DNA of 64,000 nucleotides from Endomychus coccineus (taxonomy: Eukaryota > Arthropoda > Insecta > Coleoptera > Endomychidae): positions 192,703,322 through 192,767,321 of the forward strand of contig OY294067.1 in assembly GCA_958510875.1 (NCBI GenBank), read 5' to 3'. The translations under genes were made by a program, and so were the position numbers. Positions 12,521 to 22,559 of the stretch are shown here, one piece after another. How positions within the stretch are numbered: position 1 is the first letter of the stretch; each line of letters starts with the position of its first letter. The notes below the pieces were generated by a model. That model was given only the letters and a program-made list of their open reading frames with translations, made no database searches and was not told the origin of the DNA.

Positions 12521-12960
12521 ACTCGTCCGACTCGTGCGAATCCAAGATGACAGGCTGCTATCACAGGGCAGACGTGTGACGTCACAGCATAAAGGTACAG
12601 ACTGCTTCGTAGAGGTGTCGCCACCAGTTCGACTCGTCCGACTCATGCGACTCGTACGGTTTTGAAATCACATGATCTGTCACGCGGTGAGATATGGTGT
12701 CTGTCACTTCAACGGAGTGTCTGTCACAAGGTGTCATGGTGGCTATCACGTACCATAGAGCTGAAGGTTATAGAGCTAACCCAACTCAAAACCATAGAGC
12801 ATCATGGTGGTGGGAAGAGTTGTCATGGTGTCTGTCACGTGAGGTCTTCATCGAGGTGTCATGTCGCGCCTTGGAGGGTGCGACGTGGTGGATCCATGAA
12901 GCATCTGTCACGCGAACTGTCATGGCGGATCTATGAATGTCAACCATAGCTTTATAGGTA
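12521..12960. repeat. Decayed continuation of the minisatellite
   Basis: Fragments with GTCACGTG, GTGTCATGG and CGACTCGTCCGACTC recur irregularly. The two overlapping plus-strand open frames at 12662-12949 lie within this low-complexity DNA and are not called as genes. Confidence 0.6.
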
Positions 12961-13004
12961 TGAAATGAGAAGTCTTGATATGCAGAATGTTAATTTTATT
13001 GAAT

Positions 13005-13200
13005 TGAAGATCCTGCGATCATAGTTTACGAACGATGATGACGTCACGGGAGGCATTCATTGTTTCAATCCGGCGACCATAGTTTACGAACGATTATGAC
13101 GTCACTGCTTGGAACCGATGACAGTAACTGATTCAATCCGGCGACCATAGTTCACGAACGATGATGACGTCATCATCGTTGACGAACTATGATGGTCAGA
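13005..13200. repeat. CRE-like repeats, 3 units of about 60 bp, with a hairpin
   Basis: CGACCATAGTTTACGAACGA or a close variant, followed by TGATGACGTCA, recurs at about 13015, 13076 and 13140. TGACGTCA is the classic cAMP-response element palindrome. At 13155-13175 the 20-base CGATGATGACGTCATCATCG is a perfect palindrome, and its flanks extend the inverted repeat with few mismatches. A further copy without the TGACGTCA core is at 14095-14120, on the other side of the small gene at 13479-13982. Confidence 0.8.
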
Positions 13201-13478
13201 TGAAGAATGAAATGCGAGTAATAATAATGATACCTACTCATTATTCATCACATTGATATCGAGAACTCTATGTGTAAATGTGAATAGTTGGAGGTTATGA
13301 TAAAAATATCCAGTAAGTTTGTAAATGTGTCATTATGCATATATCTTTTGAAGAATACACACGTAGACTTTGAAAATTTGTGGAGAAAGTTCATGAACTA
13401 AGAAGAGACTTGAATTTTTACGAAGATAAAATAAAAGTTATAAGTTGAATACATTTAAAAGTGTAAAAAGTGAAGATA

Positions 13479-13982
13479 ATGATGGGAGTGGGGATGTTAA
13501 AAACAAATTTCGTGATTCTAACCACAATTCTGAATGGTATTCTATACGCGAACGTTCCCCAACACGTTGAGCGCATTTATATTTGTCTGAAGGATGTTGC
13601 AACCGATGGTGATGGGGGGTGTAACCGTACCGAATGGATTCCGATGAATTTTCGAAAAATCAACGATAATCAATTAGAGGTATTCGCATTCAACATTCCT
13701 CAAGACAATCGTACCACCATACATTTTAAACTTAAACTTTTATTCTTTGATCGGAGTGAGGGAGATATGGCTGAATGGCAAATGCTCCAACAATCATCAT
13801 GCTTACCACATGTCATACAAAATACAATATCAACACCATCCACACGTACATCATCCTCACTAGACGAAGAAATTTCTAAAATTTTCGCAATTTTGTATGC
13901 AATTTTATCTTCTTTATCAGTACTAATGTTGAAAATGTTTGTTAAATATGTAAAGAAGGCTATTTACCATGTAAATAAATGA
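13479..13982 (+). CDS. Small predicted type I membrane protein, unrecognised
   Basis: 168 codons from the ATG at 13479 (a second ATG follows directly; the frame upstream has only a GTG). Residues about 6-24 are hydrophobic (FVILTTILNGILYA) and fit a signal peptide. A middle region of roughly 110 residues has three cysteines and two N-glycosylation sequons (NRT twice). Residues about 135-157 (IFAILYAILSSLSVLMLKMF) form a membrane segment followed by a short basic tail. An AATAAA lies about 25 nt past the stop (14007). The gene is flanked on both sides by the ACCATAGTTTACGAACGA repeats. I do not recognise the family; an intact frame with signal peptide, tail anchor and poly(A) signal argues for a real gene. 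Confidence 0.55.
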   Translation: MMGVGMLKTNFVILTTILNGILYANVPQHVERIYICLKDVATDGDGGCNRTEWIPMNFRKINDNQLEVFAFNIPQDNRTTIHFKLKLLFFDRSEGDMAEWQMLQQSSCLPHVIQNTISTPSTRTSSSLDEEISKIFAILYAILSSLSVLMLKMFVKYVKKAIYHVNK

Positions 13983-14087
13983 TTGTATGAAGATATAAGT
14001 GTTTTAATAAAACAAAAGGAATGATAACAATAATTCCGATATATGGTGATAACTTCACTGCTTCAAACCGGTGATGGTAAGTAATTC

Positions 14088-14120
14088 AATTCAGGGACCA
14101 TAGTTTACGAACGATGATGA
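14088..14120. repeat. Further copy of the 13.0-13.2 kb repeat
   Basis: GGGACCATAGTTTACGAACG followed by ATGATGA matches the repeats at 13005-13200 but lacks the TGACGTCA core. It closes the bracket around the gene at 13479-13982. Confidence 0.8.
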
Positions 14121-14233
14121 ACACTTGAATGATGAAACATACATATAAACATGACCGCAAGCGCATTTCATAGTTACCTCGGTTTTATTTATTTATTTAT
14201 TTTTTTTTGAAATAATAGAAGAACTTAATATGT

Positions 14234-14554
14234 TTACATCAATATATTGACATTATCATTTGCTAGTTCATAAGCTTTATTTTTGTGATTGATAACACAT
14301 TCTATCAATGACTCGATGTTGATATCACTAATCAATTGTTCACCCCCCTCTTCTTCTGCGGCATGAATAATATTTCCTCTTGCATACCATTTCAAATCGC
14401 GGCGGAAATTCTGTTTCACTTCGTTACCAATATCGATAGCATGAGATATGTTAGACCATTTACGTATTAATCGCATTCCTCGATTTTGTAATTTTCTGTC
14501 GGCATCACGCCAGCCATCCTCCTGTCGACGCATTAGGTACCATTCTGGTCTCAT
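14234..14554 (-). CDS. Small unrecognised protein, 106 residues
   Basis: Starts with an ATG at 14554 and ends at 14234. The protein is polar and rich in Arg, Asn and Trp (for example MRRQEDGWRDADRKLQNRG), with no membrane segment. Several overlapping AATAAA signals lie 35-55 nt after the stop on the minus strand (about 14180-14200). The upstream side is cut short by the AT microsatellite and the Penelope element at 14590, so a promoter or a first exon may be missing. It faces the membrane-protein gene at 13479-13982 tail to tail. No family recognised. Confidence 0.45.
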   Translation of the reverse strand: MRPEWYLMRRQEDGWRDADRKLQNRGMRLIRKWSNISHAIDIGNEVKQNFRRDLKWYARGNIIHAAEEEGGEQLISDINIESLIECVINHKNKAYELANDNVNILM

Positions 14555-14587
14555 ATCATTCGATGTTCGATATAATCCTTAAAAAAA

Positions 14588-14589
<2 letters not shown>

Positions 14590-14645
<56 letters not shown>
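14590..14645. repeat. (AT)n microsatellite, left side of the Penelope element
   Basis: An uninterrupted AT dinucleotide run ends exactly where the first terminal repeat of the Penelope-like element begins. A matching run follows the second terminal repeat at 17531-17573, so the element sits in, or brought, an AT tract. Confidence 0.9.
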
Positions 14646-14649
<4 letters not shown>

Positions 14650-14853
14650 CATCCAGATGTAACAAGGATACATAAAACACCAACAGGATCAACGGAGATC
14701 AGTTTCAAGTTAACTCGAAGCAGAGCAGCAGCCCTGAAGAGAAGACCTGAAGATGGCACATGAGATTGTGCCGAAACGTCGTCATATCAACGGTTTCTAT
14801 CGAAACCAATCTACGACAACGCGGAGTATATCCCGGCAACCCAATACAGCATA
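14646..14853 (+). repeat. PLE terminal direct repeat, left
   Basis: 208 bp, repeated at 17323-17530 at a distance of 2677 bases with no mismatch seen. It carries the start codon of the PLE protein and a hammerhead core. Confidence 0.92.
14741..14790 (+). ncRNA. Hammerhead ribozyme, left PLE repeat
   Basis: The conserved core CTGAAGA (14747-14753) is followed by a stem (TGGCACA with TGTGCC around the loop TGAGAT) and by GAAAC (14773-14777). GAC before the core can pair with GTC after it. This arrangement matches the minimal hammerheads known from Penelope elements. The A of the first conserved box is also the A of the protein's ATG at 14753. Confidence 0.75.
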
Positions 14854-17440
14854 CAACGCCCGCGGAAACCTGAAGCAGAACATAAACCAACTCTACGGGG
14901 AGAAGATAACCCACGAAACTAAGATCTTCGAGAACCTACGATCCAAACGAAGCAAGCTATTGTGTACCCTCACCTTCTTGGAACGCTGCAGAGACGAGGA
15001 CATCATTCCGAAAAGTATGCAGATCAAATTTCACAAGAATAATTCCAAAACAAACAAAATTCTAAGAAGAACAAGCCGTGCCCTGATTCGAGAATCCATC
15101 CAAGACACAAGAAAGATCCTGGACAAAACCAACAAGGAGCTATTACAACTACATCTGGAACTAAGCAGCAGACTACATCCATTACTCTGGAACAAAATAG
15201 ACCAGCTGTCGGATTTCCGTTCCAAAACAGACGCCGAATGGACCACTGCCAAACAGAAGAGGAAATTTGAAGAGCTGAAGAGGACTCAAAGGCCCAATAA
15301 GGAGGTACAGCCGTTGGACATCAATAAACTGGTGTACAATTTGTCAAGTTTTCCTCTAGACCACAACGAACAACGTGTCCTCGCCAAAGGATCCAACTAC
15401 GCAATAGCACCCACCCAGATTCCTACCGAAGACATCATTTGCTGTGTAGAAGCCTCAATAACAAGTCTTCCATCCACTTCAGCTGACGCCATACGACAGG
15501 ATGTAGTCCGAATTCTGAAAAAAGCTAAACCTCCAAAGAAGAACCTGACACGAGATGAACACCATGCTCTGATGAACCTAAGAGCAAACACTGACATCAT
15601 CATACTACCAGCAGACAAGGGCAACGCAACTGTAGTAATGGACATCAAAGAGTACGATGACAAAATTCAAACACTATTACAAGATGACACTTACCAACCG
15701 ATAGCCACTGACCCCACTACGTACCTGGAGAAAACCACCAGAACAAAAATCAAGGCAAGCCAAATCGACAAAGAAGAACAGCAGAGATTAATACCAAGAG
15801 AGAAATCGTCGAAGTGCCCGAAACTGTACGGCCTTCCCAAGATCCATAAAGAAGGAGCTCCACTTAGGCCTATCGTCAGTTCGATAGGTTCACCTCTACA
15901 GGAGCTCGCAAAATTCCTAGCAAAGAAGCTACAACCCTATGCCGAAGAAGCCGAATCTTACGTGAAGAACGCAAGCCACTTCATCGAACGCATAAGGAAC
16001 ATAAAGCTGGAACCTGGCCACATGCTCGTGAGCTTCGACATCGTTTCACTCTTCACTAATATCCCCATCGATGAGGCCGTCGAAATTATCCAGAAGAAAT
16101 ACCAGATACGAAAGGACATCATCGAACTTACCAAACACTGCCTCAATAATACGTACTTCATCTACAAGGACCAAAGATACAAACAAATTGAAGGGGCGCC
16201 GATGGGATCACCCTTATCCCCAGTATTAGCCAACCTGTTTATGACAGACTTTGAAGAACGAGCCATCCAAACAGCCAGCCAAAAACCAAAACTATGGCTA
16301 CGATACGTAGACGATACGTTTGTTATCTGGACTCACGGAGAAGCCGCACTGACAACATTTCTGAGTCACATAAACAGGATTCACGAAAAAATCAAGTTTA
16401 CAATAGAGATCGAGAAGGACAACCAACTACCCTTCCTAGACGTTCTTGTGAGCAAGACAAACGGCAGAATAGGACACACCATATACAGGAAGCCAACACA
16501 CACGAATCGTTACTTGAACGCCCAGTCACATCACCATCCAGCACAACTCCAATCCGTAATAAAAACACTCATAACCAGATCAGACCGACTAACCGACAAT
16601 GACCACAAACAACAAGAAATGCAGACAATACAAACCACGCTACAACAAAACGGGTTCTCAAAAGACAATATCAGACGAGCACTAAGACCACGACGCCAGA
16701 CAGATCGAACCACAGAAGAAGAAGAAGGAGAACCTGTCGCCAAAGCCCATCTGCCATACGTCAAAGGTACTACAGAGAAGATCAGCAGAATTCTCAAAAA
16801 ACACAACATTGAGACAAGTTTCAAAACGACAAGAAAGATTGGTCAAGTACTGCCTAACGCTAAGTCCAAAATAAATCTGGAAACACAAGGGGTCTACGGA
16901 ATACCATGCAAAGATTGCGGAGGAAGCTACATAGGACAAACTAACAGAGGGATCAACATTCGACGTGAAGAACACCGCAATGCAGTCGCAAAGCAAGAAA
17001 CAACATCATCACTTGCCGAACATGTGAGAAAAACTTCACATGAAATCGATTTTGACAACACCCGAGTCCTAGCCAGCTTGGAACACAAAAGAAAACGCAT
17101 CATAAGAGAAGCTATCGAAATCGAGAAGCGACCTTCAAATCTCAATACAAGAGATGATACACAGAGATTACCAACTGCTTGGAAACCAACCCTTCAACCA
17201 CCCAGGAGAACAGTCAACCAGACTAATTCAACGGACCGGCAAACTCGCTCGAACGCAACGAACCGACAAAATCGCTCGAACGCAACAGACCAACAAACTC
17301 AATCAGACGCATCAAACCGGCAAAATCATCCAGATGTAACAAGGATACATAAAACACCAACAGGATCAACGGAGATCAGTTTCAAGTTAACTCGAAGCAG
17401 AGCAGCAGCCCTGAAGAGAAGACCTGAAGATGGCACATGA
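14753..17440 (+). CDS. PLE protein: reverse transcriptase with GIY-YIG endonuclease
   Basis: 895 codons from an ATG, without interruption. The N-terminal third is basic and helical (about residues 1-260). The RT domain follows, with PADKGNATVV (about 283), LYGLPKIHK (about 363), VSFDIVSLFTNIP (about 427), GAPMGSPLSPVLANLF (about 482) and the catalytic YVDDTF at about 518. From about 714 comes a GIY-YIG nuclease, VYGIPCKDCGGSYIGQT, with the conserved Arg-Glu-His region RREEHRNAV. The C-terminus is Asn-, Gln- and Thr-rich. Length and order are those of an endonuclease-positive Penelope element. It copies its own RNA at nicked chromosomal DNA. The intact frame and matching terminal repeats suggest a recently active copy. 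Confidence 0.93.
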   Translation: MAHEIVPKRRHINGFYRNQSTTTRSISRQPNTAYNARGNLKQNINQLYGEKITHETKIFENLRSKRSKLLCTLTFLERCRDEDIIPKSMQIKFHKNNSKTNKILRRTSRALIRESIQDTRKILDKTNKELLQLHLELSSRLHPLLWNKIDQLSDFRSKTDAEWTTAKQKRKFEELKRTQRPNKEVQPLDINKLVYNLSSFPLDHNEQRVLAKGSNYAIAPTQIPTEDIICCVEASITSLPSTSADAIRQDVVRILKKAKPPKKNLTRDEHHALMNLRANTDIIILPADKGNATVVMDIKEYDDKIQTLLQDDTYQPIATDPTTYLEKTTRTKIKASQIDKEEQQRLIPREKSSKCPKLYGLPKIHKEGAPLRPIVSSIGSPLQELAKFLAKKLQPYAEEAESYVKNASHFIERIRNIKLEPGHMLVSFDIVSLFTNIPIDEAVEIIQKKYQIRKDIIELTKHCLNNTYFIYKDQRYKQIEGAPMGSPLSPVLANLFMTDFEERAIQTASQKPKLWLRYVDDTFVIWTHGEAALTTFLSHINRIHEKIKFTIEIEKDNQLPFLDVLVSKTNGRIGHTIYRKPTHTNRYLNAQSHHHPAQLQSVIKTLITRSDRLTDNDHKQQEMQTIQTTLQQNGFSKDNIRRALRPRRQTDRTTEEEEGEPVAKAHLPYVKGTTEKISRILKKHNIETSFKTTRKIGQVLPNAKSKINLETQGVYGIPCKDCGGSYIGQTNRGINIRREEHRNAVAKQETTSSLAEHVRKTSHEIDFDNTRVLASLEHKRKRIIREAIEIEKRPSNLNTRDDTQRLPTAWKPTLQPPRRTVNQTNSTDRQTRSNATNRQNRSNATDQQTQSDASNRQNHPDVTRIHKTPTGSTEISFKLTRSRAAALKRRPEDGT

Positions 17441-17525
17441 GATTGTGCCGAAACGTCGTCATATCAACGGTTTCTATCGAAACCAATCTACGACAACGCG
17501 GAGTATATCCCGGCAACCCAATACA

Positions 17526-17530
<5 letters not shown>
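17323..17530 (+). repeat. PLE terminal direct repeat, right
   Basis: Matches 14646-14853. It contains the last part and stop codon of the PLE protein, followed by a second hammerhead core. Confidence 0.92.
17418..17467 (+). ncRNA. Hammerhead ribozyme, right PLE repeat
   Basis: Same core as in the left repeat: CTGAAGA at 17424-17430 and GAAAC at 17450-17454 around the stem. It overlaps the stop codon of the PLE protein. Two ribozymes in tandem could release a unit-length RNA. Confidence 0.75.

Positions 17531-17573
<43 letters not shown>
17531..17573. repeat. (TA)n microsatellite, right side of the PLE
   Basis: TA dinucleotide run directly after the right terminal repeat. Confidence 0.9.
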
Positions 17574-17576
<3 letters not shown>

Positions 17577-17869
17577 ACGGCTAATGTATATAACTATTTA
17601 AAGCATGAAACTTCACACATTATACAAATTGAATTTCTCACGGTTAAACTATATATCGGCTAAAGTATCGAACTTGCAGATATTATTTTATTTGTACATT
17701 AGATCTTTTATGATACACAAATGGCCGAAGGTAAATAATATCATTTCAGGATTTCTGCTTCGCACACATCATACATATAGCTTTATGAAGGTGCAATTCG
17801 ATGTCGCTTATTATCGATTTCGCCATGAAACAAAAATAATAATAATAATTTATTTGTACAATTAAATTT

Positions 17870-18403
17870 ACAGATGCGAGTTCGTATACATTTCAAAATA
17901 TCCAATTGTCCAAAATCTATTGAAATATTTTTTAACAACGAACTGGTGGTTCTTGCGTGGGAATTGTAACAATAAATATCGATCGGTGATCCATTTAGAT
18001 CTATCGTTTATGTACTATATAGACAAAGTAGGGTATTTGTGGATAGAAAAAAAATATATATATTCTAAGCATTATTTCTTTTATTATTCTCGATTATACA
18101 TGATGAAGCAATACAATAGGTGTTGCTAAAGATGCAAAATTGTACAGATGCGAGTTCGTATACATTTCAAAATATCCAATTGTCCAAAATCTATTGAAAT
18201 ATTTTTTAACAACGAACTGGTGGTTCTTGCGTGGGAATTGTAACAATAAATATCGATCGGTGATCCATTTAGATCTATCGCTTATGTACTATATAGACAA
18301 AGTAGGGTATTTGTGGATAGAAAAAAAAATATATAAGCATTATTTCTTTTATTATTCTCGATTATACATGATGAAGCAATACAATAGGTGTTGCTAAAGA
18401 TGC
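17870..18403. repeat. 274-bp tandem duplication, 2 units
   Basis: Units begin with ACAGATGCGAGTTCGTATAC at 17870 and 18144 and are nearly identical apart from a short indel in an A/T run. Both keep the same plus-strand frame open (LKYFLTTNWWFLRGN to MMKQYNRCC), but neither has an ATG near the start and a stop precedes the first. Coding status is unclear. Confidence 0.8.
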
Positions 18404-18579
18404 AAAGAAGAGAAATCATTTTATCTGTCGTTTCAGCAAAGACACAAATGAACAGGCCTACAAATAAAATGAATCACTGTTGAGTTGAAACAAAATATAA
18501 TAGCTGTAATATACCACGTGAATAAAAATATGAATTGGAAGAGTATAAAATTGAAAATTTACTAAATAAGTGGGCTTCT

Positions 18580-19610
18580 TTCGAGATTGTCTCGATCACC
18601 GCATAATAAACAGATATATGAGTATTCGACGACGCTTGTTTCGTCCGGAAAATGTCTACAATATATTTTCAACAATTTATTCCCCAACACAGACCTAAGC
18701 GTTCATACATTTTCAATATTACTATTTTCCGTATTATTCAGAATATTTGGTAGGTACTGTTTTGTAAAATTCCCCGCTAACATCTTCTATATAATTCGTG
18801 GTAGATTTGTAACTACCCAAAACCTTGGGATGTCAAATTATAACCAGCCCAAGACTCTTACTGAAGGATGAACTGAAATCCTATTTTATCGCTTGGTTGC
18901 CCTATAAACAAAATGAAAACCAAGATCGCTATTCCCGAAGAAAGTAGGACCTCAAACCACCATCAAAATCCACAAAAACCACCTCTACATAATTCGTGAT
19001 AGAATTCTTGACCACTCAGAATTTCACGTGATTCTTCTCTTACGATGGAAGTCTGTTTGAAGTTCACCACGGACGATAATCTATGCGTCGAGACAACGGA
19101 ACTTTTTGATTTAGTATCAGATTCACTTATCGATGGTGTCGGTTGTGGCGGCGTTCCTAACGATATTTGTTTCCTAGCTATTTTCGTCGAGTGAATCTTG
19201 GTAGTTATTGAGGATTTCCTGGCGATTGGTTCTTTGTTGCTGCCGATTGTAAATGTTTCGGTGGTTTTCTTGGTAGTTGCTGCTCTTTTGCGGCTGTCAT
19301 ATTGTTGGGAATCGGCGATGGTGATACGAGATCGTAAGTCTAGAACAAGTAACAAAGAAATGATATTCTCTTTCTCGCCATATCAATCGCGTTCAATGTG
19401 TACTATGGAAAATGGGAAAATATCGTTATGACAATATTACGGTAGACAACTTACTTCAATGATTCGTGGTTCGGTTGTCATATGTCGTAGCTGGGACTCC
19501 TGTTGTGATTGTGATTCTAATAAAGACGTATGTTCTGCGAACGATAGTAGACCCTCGAAATTTTGGGAATTTTCCATGTTTATCCCACTGTTATGTTCCA
19601 TTTCGTACAG
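18580..19610 (-). pseudogene. Decayed copy of the spliced gene at 21029-22462
   Basis: On the minus strand, 19600-19460 matches exon 1 of the neighbour (MENSQNFEGLLSFAE, ESQSQQE). The intron with its GTAAGT donor and CTAG acceptor follows, then the start of exon 2 (19360-18963) with ISLGTPPQPTPS. The middle is deleted. The last part, corresponding to the conserved C-terminal domain, is at about 18815-18580 with frameshifts. Because the intron is kept, the copy arose by DNA duplication and not by retroposition. The block is interrupted by a short dispersed repeat (18895-18985, again at 19777-19855). Confidence 0.75.
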
Positions 19611-19779
19611 TGTAATAATGATTCACAGTAATTTTTATCTCCATTTCACCAACATACCACGGCTATATAGGCCCAAAATCTTGATATGTCAAAATATAAT
19701 TACTACAGTAAAGAATGGCCGTAGGTTATAAAAATTCCCCAAATTTTCACCAAGACTATTAGATCAGACCAACAAACAA

Positions 19780-21020
19780 AATGAACACCAAGATCGCTAT
19801 TTCTGAAGGAAGAAGGACCTTAAAACCACCCTTAAAATCCACAAAAACCTCAACATTGGATAACACGCCAATCATAATTCGTTTTAAGGAATTATCTTAA
19901 ACAGACTGATATGTGCCTAGTCGAGAAACCAGCAGAAGGAATCAAAAGCTCGCTCTCCAATACAATAATGATCAGTTCGACGATTGACCTGGAGTACCGA
20001 GCGGCGTAAGATCAAATAAACGCTTCGTGCTCCCTAGATAAATCCCGTCGTTGAACTGCTCATCCACGTATTAGGATTACGTTCCCCCGAATCAACTACT
20101 AGCACTCAACCAGATTCATAACAGAAGGTGATGACTCTACAAGTTAAAATGAAAAAAAAATAAAAAAATAGAATTCGGTTAAAGATCCGACACAACAGGA
20201 ATTACACAAACGGTATTCTGTCGCTCCCACCAGAACTTTAACCAGGATTGACCAACCCGCAATATTCCTTTAGAAGCCTTCTACTTCAGGCGGAAAAAAC
20301 CGTTGGTCTATTCGCACTCGGAACCAACACGAGTAAACAACAACAACAAATAACCCAAAAATATATTTCACGTGATTCGTGACGACCGAGCATGAAGAGC
20401 AAATCGTTTTATAAGTAAAAACGGGGCTACATGAAAATACAGGGGCTAATTGAAAATGAACCAAGCTGATTGAGAAACATAATAATTAGAAGTCAGTCAA
20501 TTGGAGTATAACAACAAGTGACGGTAACGTTGTTTTTGTTTGTTTCTGAAAACACAAGATGTTGTAGCAACCGGAGAAACGGAGAACATACTGGGTGAGA
20601 CGCTGAAACAACTGTTCCAAGAGGCTAGATTTGGAAAGCCAGGAACATCTAGTAAAGGACGCAAAAAAAAAAGTAACGGTAGAGCCTGGCAAAAATATTT
20701 GTTCATGAAATCGGTAGTGAATAAAACTTCTCTCTGAAGAAGAACCCATTGAGCACGATCAATTTGAATGTGGTGACTATATATTGGTGAATTTGAAAAC
20801 CGAGAATTGAACATTTATAGAGTTTATTAGCCCACTCCAATAAAATTGTTATTTATGCACATTTTTAAGAAAGTAAAGAATACCTATATATATATCCAGC
20901 AGTTGAAAATATTGGTCTTGTTGAGAAAAATGAAATAAAAATGAAATTAACCATTGCGAAAACTTTGAGGAGAGGACAGATAAAATTTAGAGAAAAGTTT
21001 CCAAACAGTTTTATCAAGTA
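19780..21020. other. Intergenic, no gene recognised
   Basis: Contains the second copy of a roughly 80-bp dispersed repeat (19777-19855) and a few short frames. A plus-strand frame at 20540-20737 (GETENILGETLKQLFQEARF) has no good start and no match I recognise. Nothing else is supported. Confidence 0.5.
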
Positions 21021-21028
21021 GCCCCGTT

Positions 21029-22462
21029 TCATTCGCCCGCGAGTTTCTGCAATTTTTTCATTATATTAGAATAACTTATAGTATTCAATGCATTCTGCAT
21101 GTTATGTACTATATCGCCCGTGGCTATTGAGCACATTACATCCGCTTCTTTGAAGATTGCGTCACGATTATAATCGCCGCGCAATAAACAGGTATATAAG
21201 TAGTTGACGACGTTAGTACTTGTTTCGCCCGGAAAATGTTTACGATGTATTTTTAACAATTTATTCCGCCACACAGACCTAAGCGCTCGCGCGTTTTCAA
21301 TAGTACTATTTTCGATATTGTTCAAAATATTTGGTACCGTTTTATAAAATTCCCCGCATACATCTTCAACATAATTCGTGATACATTCTTGGCCACTGGC
21401 AATTTCACGCGATTCTTCTCTTACGATTCTCAAAACATTTTCCACCTCGCTTACCAATATATTAATCTGAACGGTTACTTGCCATTTCTCGGCGTCGCTC
21501 AGGTCGTGCAGTTGTATGAATTCGTTCCGCGATTGCTTTATTAACAATAAATATTTATCCATAATTTCTACGAACCCGAACGATAAAGTCTCTTCAAACA
21601 GGGCTAACGAAATTTCTTTTATCGCGGAGTTGGTCAATTGAAGCAATATATTTACGTTTACCGCGTTATTTGTCCCGCCGCTTGAACCACCGTAAAAATT
21701 ATTCCTAATTCCAGCGATTGTCAACTCATGGGCACAATTTTTCGAAAACGATACGACAGAATAATTAATTTTGGAAATATGACGAAATGCTTGCGTGGAA
21801 TGTTTATTCGTTGACTGTGACGACATATGTTGGTTTGTGTTTGTTCTCCGCAACACCACCGGAGATGTCAGTCTTTTTCTTTTGTAATCATTATTGGAGG
21901 TCTCCACGGACGATGATTTATGTGTCGAAGCAACGGAACTTTCTGATTTCGTATCAGATTGGCTTCTCGACGGTGTGGGTTGTGGTGACGTTTTTGACGA
22001 CATTTGTTTCCCAGCTACTTTTGTCGATTGAATTTTGGTAGTTATTGACAATTTTCCTGGCGATTGCTGTTTTGTTGCTGCCGATTGTAAATGTTTCGAT
22101 GGTTTTCTTGGTAGTCGTTGCTCTTTTGCGGCCGTCATTTTGTTGGGAATCGGCGATGGTGATACGAGATCGTAAGTCTAGAACAAGTAACGAAGAAATG
22201 ATATTCTCTTTCTCGCCATATCAATCGCGTTCAATGTGTACTATGGAAAATGGGAAAATATCGTATGACAATATTACAGTAGACAACTTACTTCAGTGAT
22301 TCGTGGTTCGGTCGTCATATGTCCTAGCTGGGGCTCCTGTTGTGATTGTGATTCTAATAACTCCTGTTGTGATTGTGATTCTAATAACTCCTGTTCTGCG
22401 AACGATAGTAGACCCTCGAAATTTTTGGAATTTTCCATGTTTATCCCACTGTTATGTTCCAT
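21029..22462 (-). CDS. Two-exon gene, 439 residues, founder of a local family
   Basis: Exon 1 runs 22462-22292 from an ATG and encodes 57 residues with a duplicated ELLESQSQQ. It ends at a GTAAGT donor. The 114-nt intron ends in TTCGTTACTTGTTCTAG. Exon 2 runs 22177-21029, joined in phase 0, giving 382 more residues. Residues about 60-180 are Ser/Thr/Lys-rich and probably disordered (SSKTSPQPTPSRSQSDTK). The rest is helical. The final 85 residues align with the last 85 of the 616-residue protein at 44184-46034 with about 25 identities counted by eye and one gap (shared WR, HF, LRG, SI.T). A shorter reading starting at 22138 is possible but would leave the well-formed splice sites unexplained. 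Decayed copies are at 18580-19610 and 40080-41310. No known domain recognised. Confidence 0.7.
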
Positions 22463-22559
22463 TTCGTACAATGTAATAATGATTCGTGGTAATTTTTATC
22501 TTTCTTTCACCAATATACTACGGCTATGTAGGTTGGTTTTCTGTTGGACAAATCGACAT

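Larger units (their letters stand above)
14646..17530 (+). mobile_element. Complete Penelope-like element (PLE), 2885 bp
   Basis: Two direct terminal repeats of 208 bp (14646-14853 and 17323-17530) flank a single open frame. I see no differences between them, which points to a recent insertion. Each repeat contains a hammerhead ribozyme core. The reading frame starts in the left repeat and ends in the right one. AT microsatellites lie on both sides. The encoded protein has RT and GIY-YIG nuclease domains, the defining pair for Penelope elements with endonuclease. Confidence 0.93.

Noticed and set aside
12389..12949. Open frames in the minisatellite (85, 95 and 80 codons)
   Set aside because: Produced by repeats without stop codons; mutually overlapping on both strands, no start context.
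13470..13478. GTG start for the membrane-protein gene
   Set aside because: GTG is not a usual start in a eukaryote; two ATGs follow at once (13479, 13482) and keep the signal peptide.
15031..17145. Several 60-105 codon minus-strand frames opposite the Penelope protein
   Set aside because: They are antisense shadows of a strongly supported gene.
22136..22138. Single-exon start for the 439-residue gene at 22138
   Set aside because: A phase-0 GTAAGT donor and a pyrimidine-rich CTAG acceptor join an upstream 57-codon frame perfectly, and the same structure is kept in two decayed copies.
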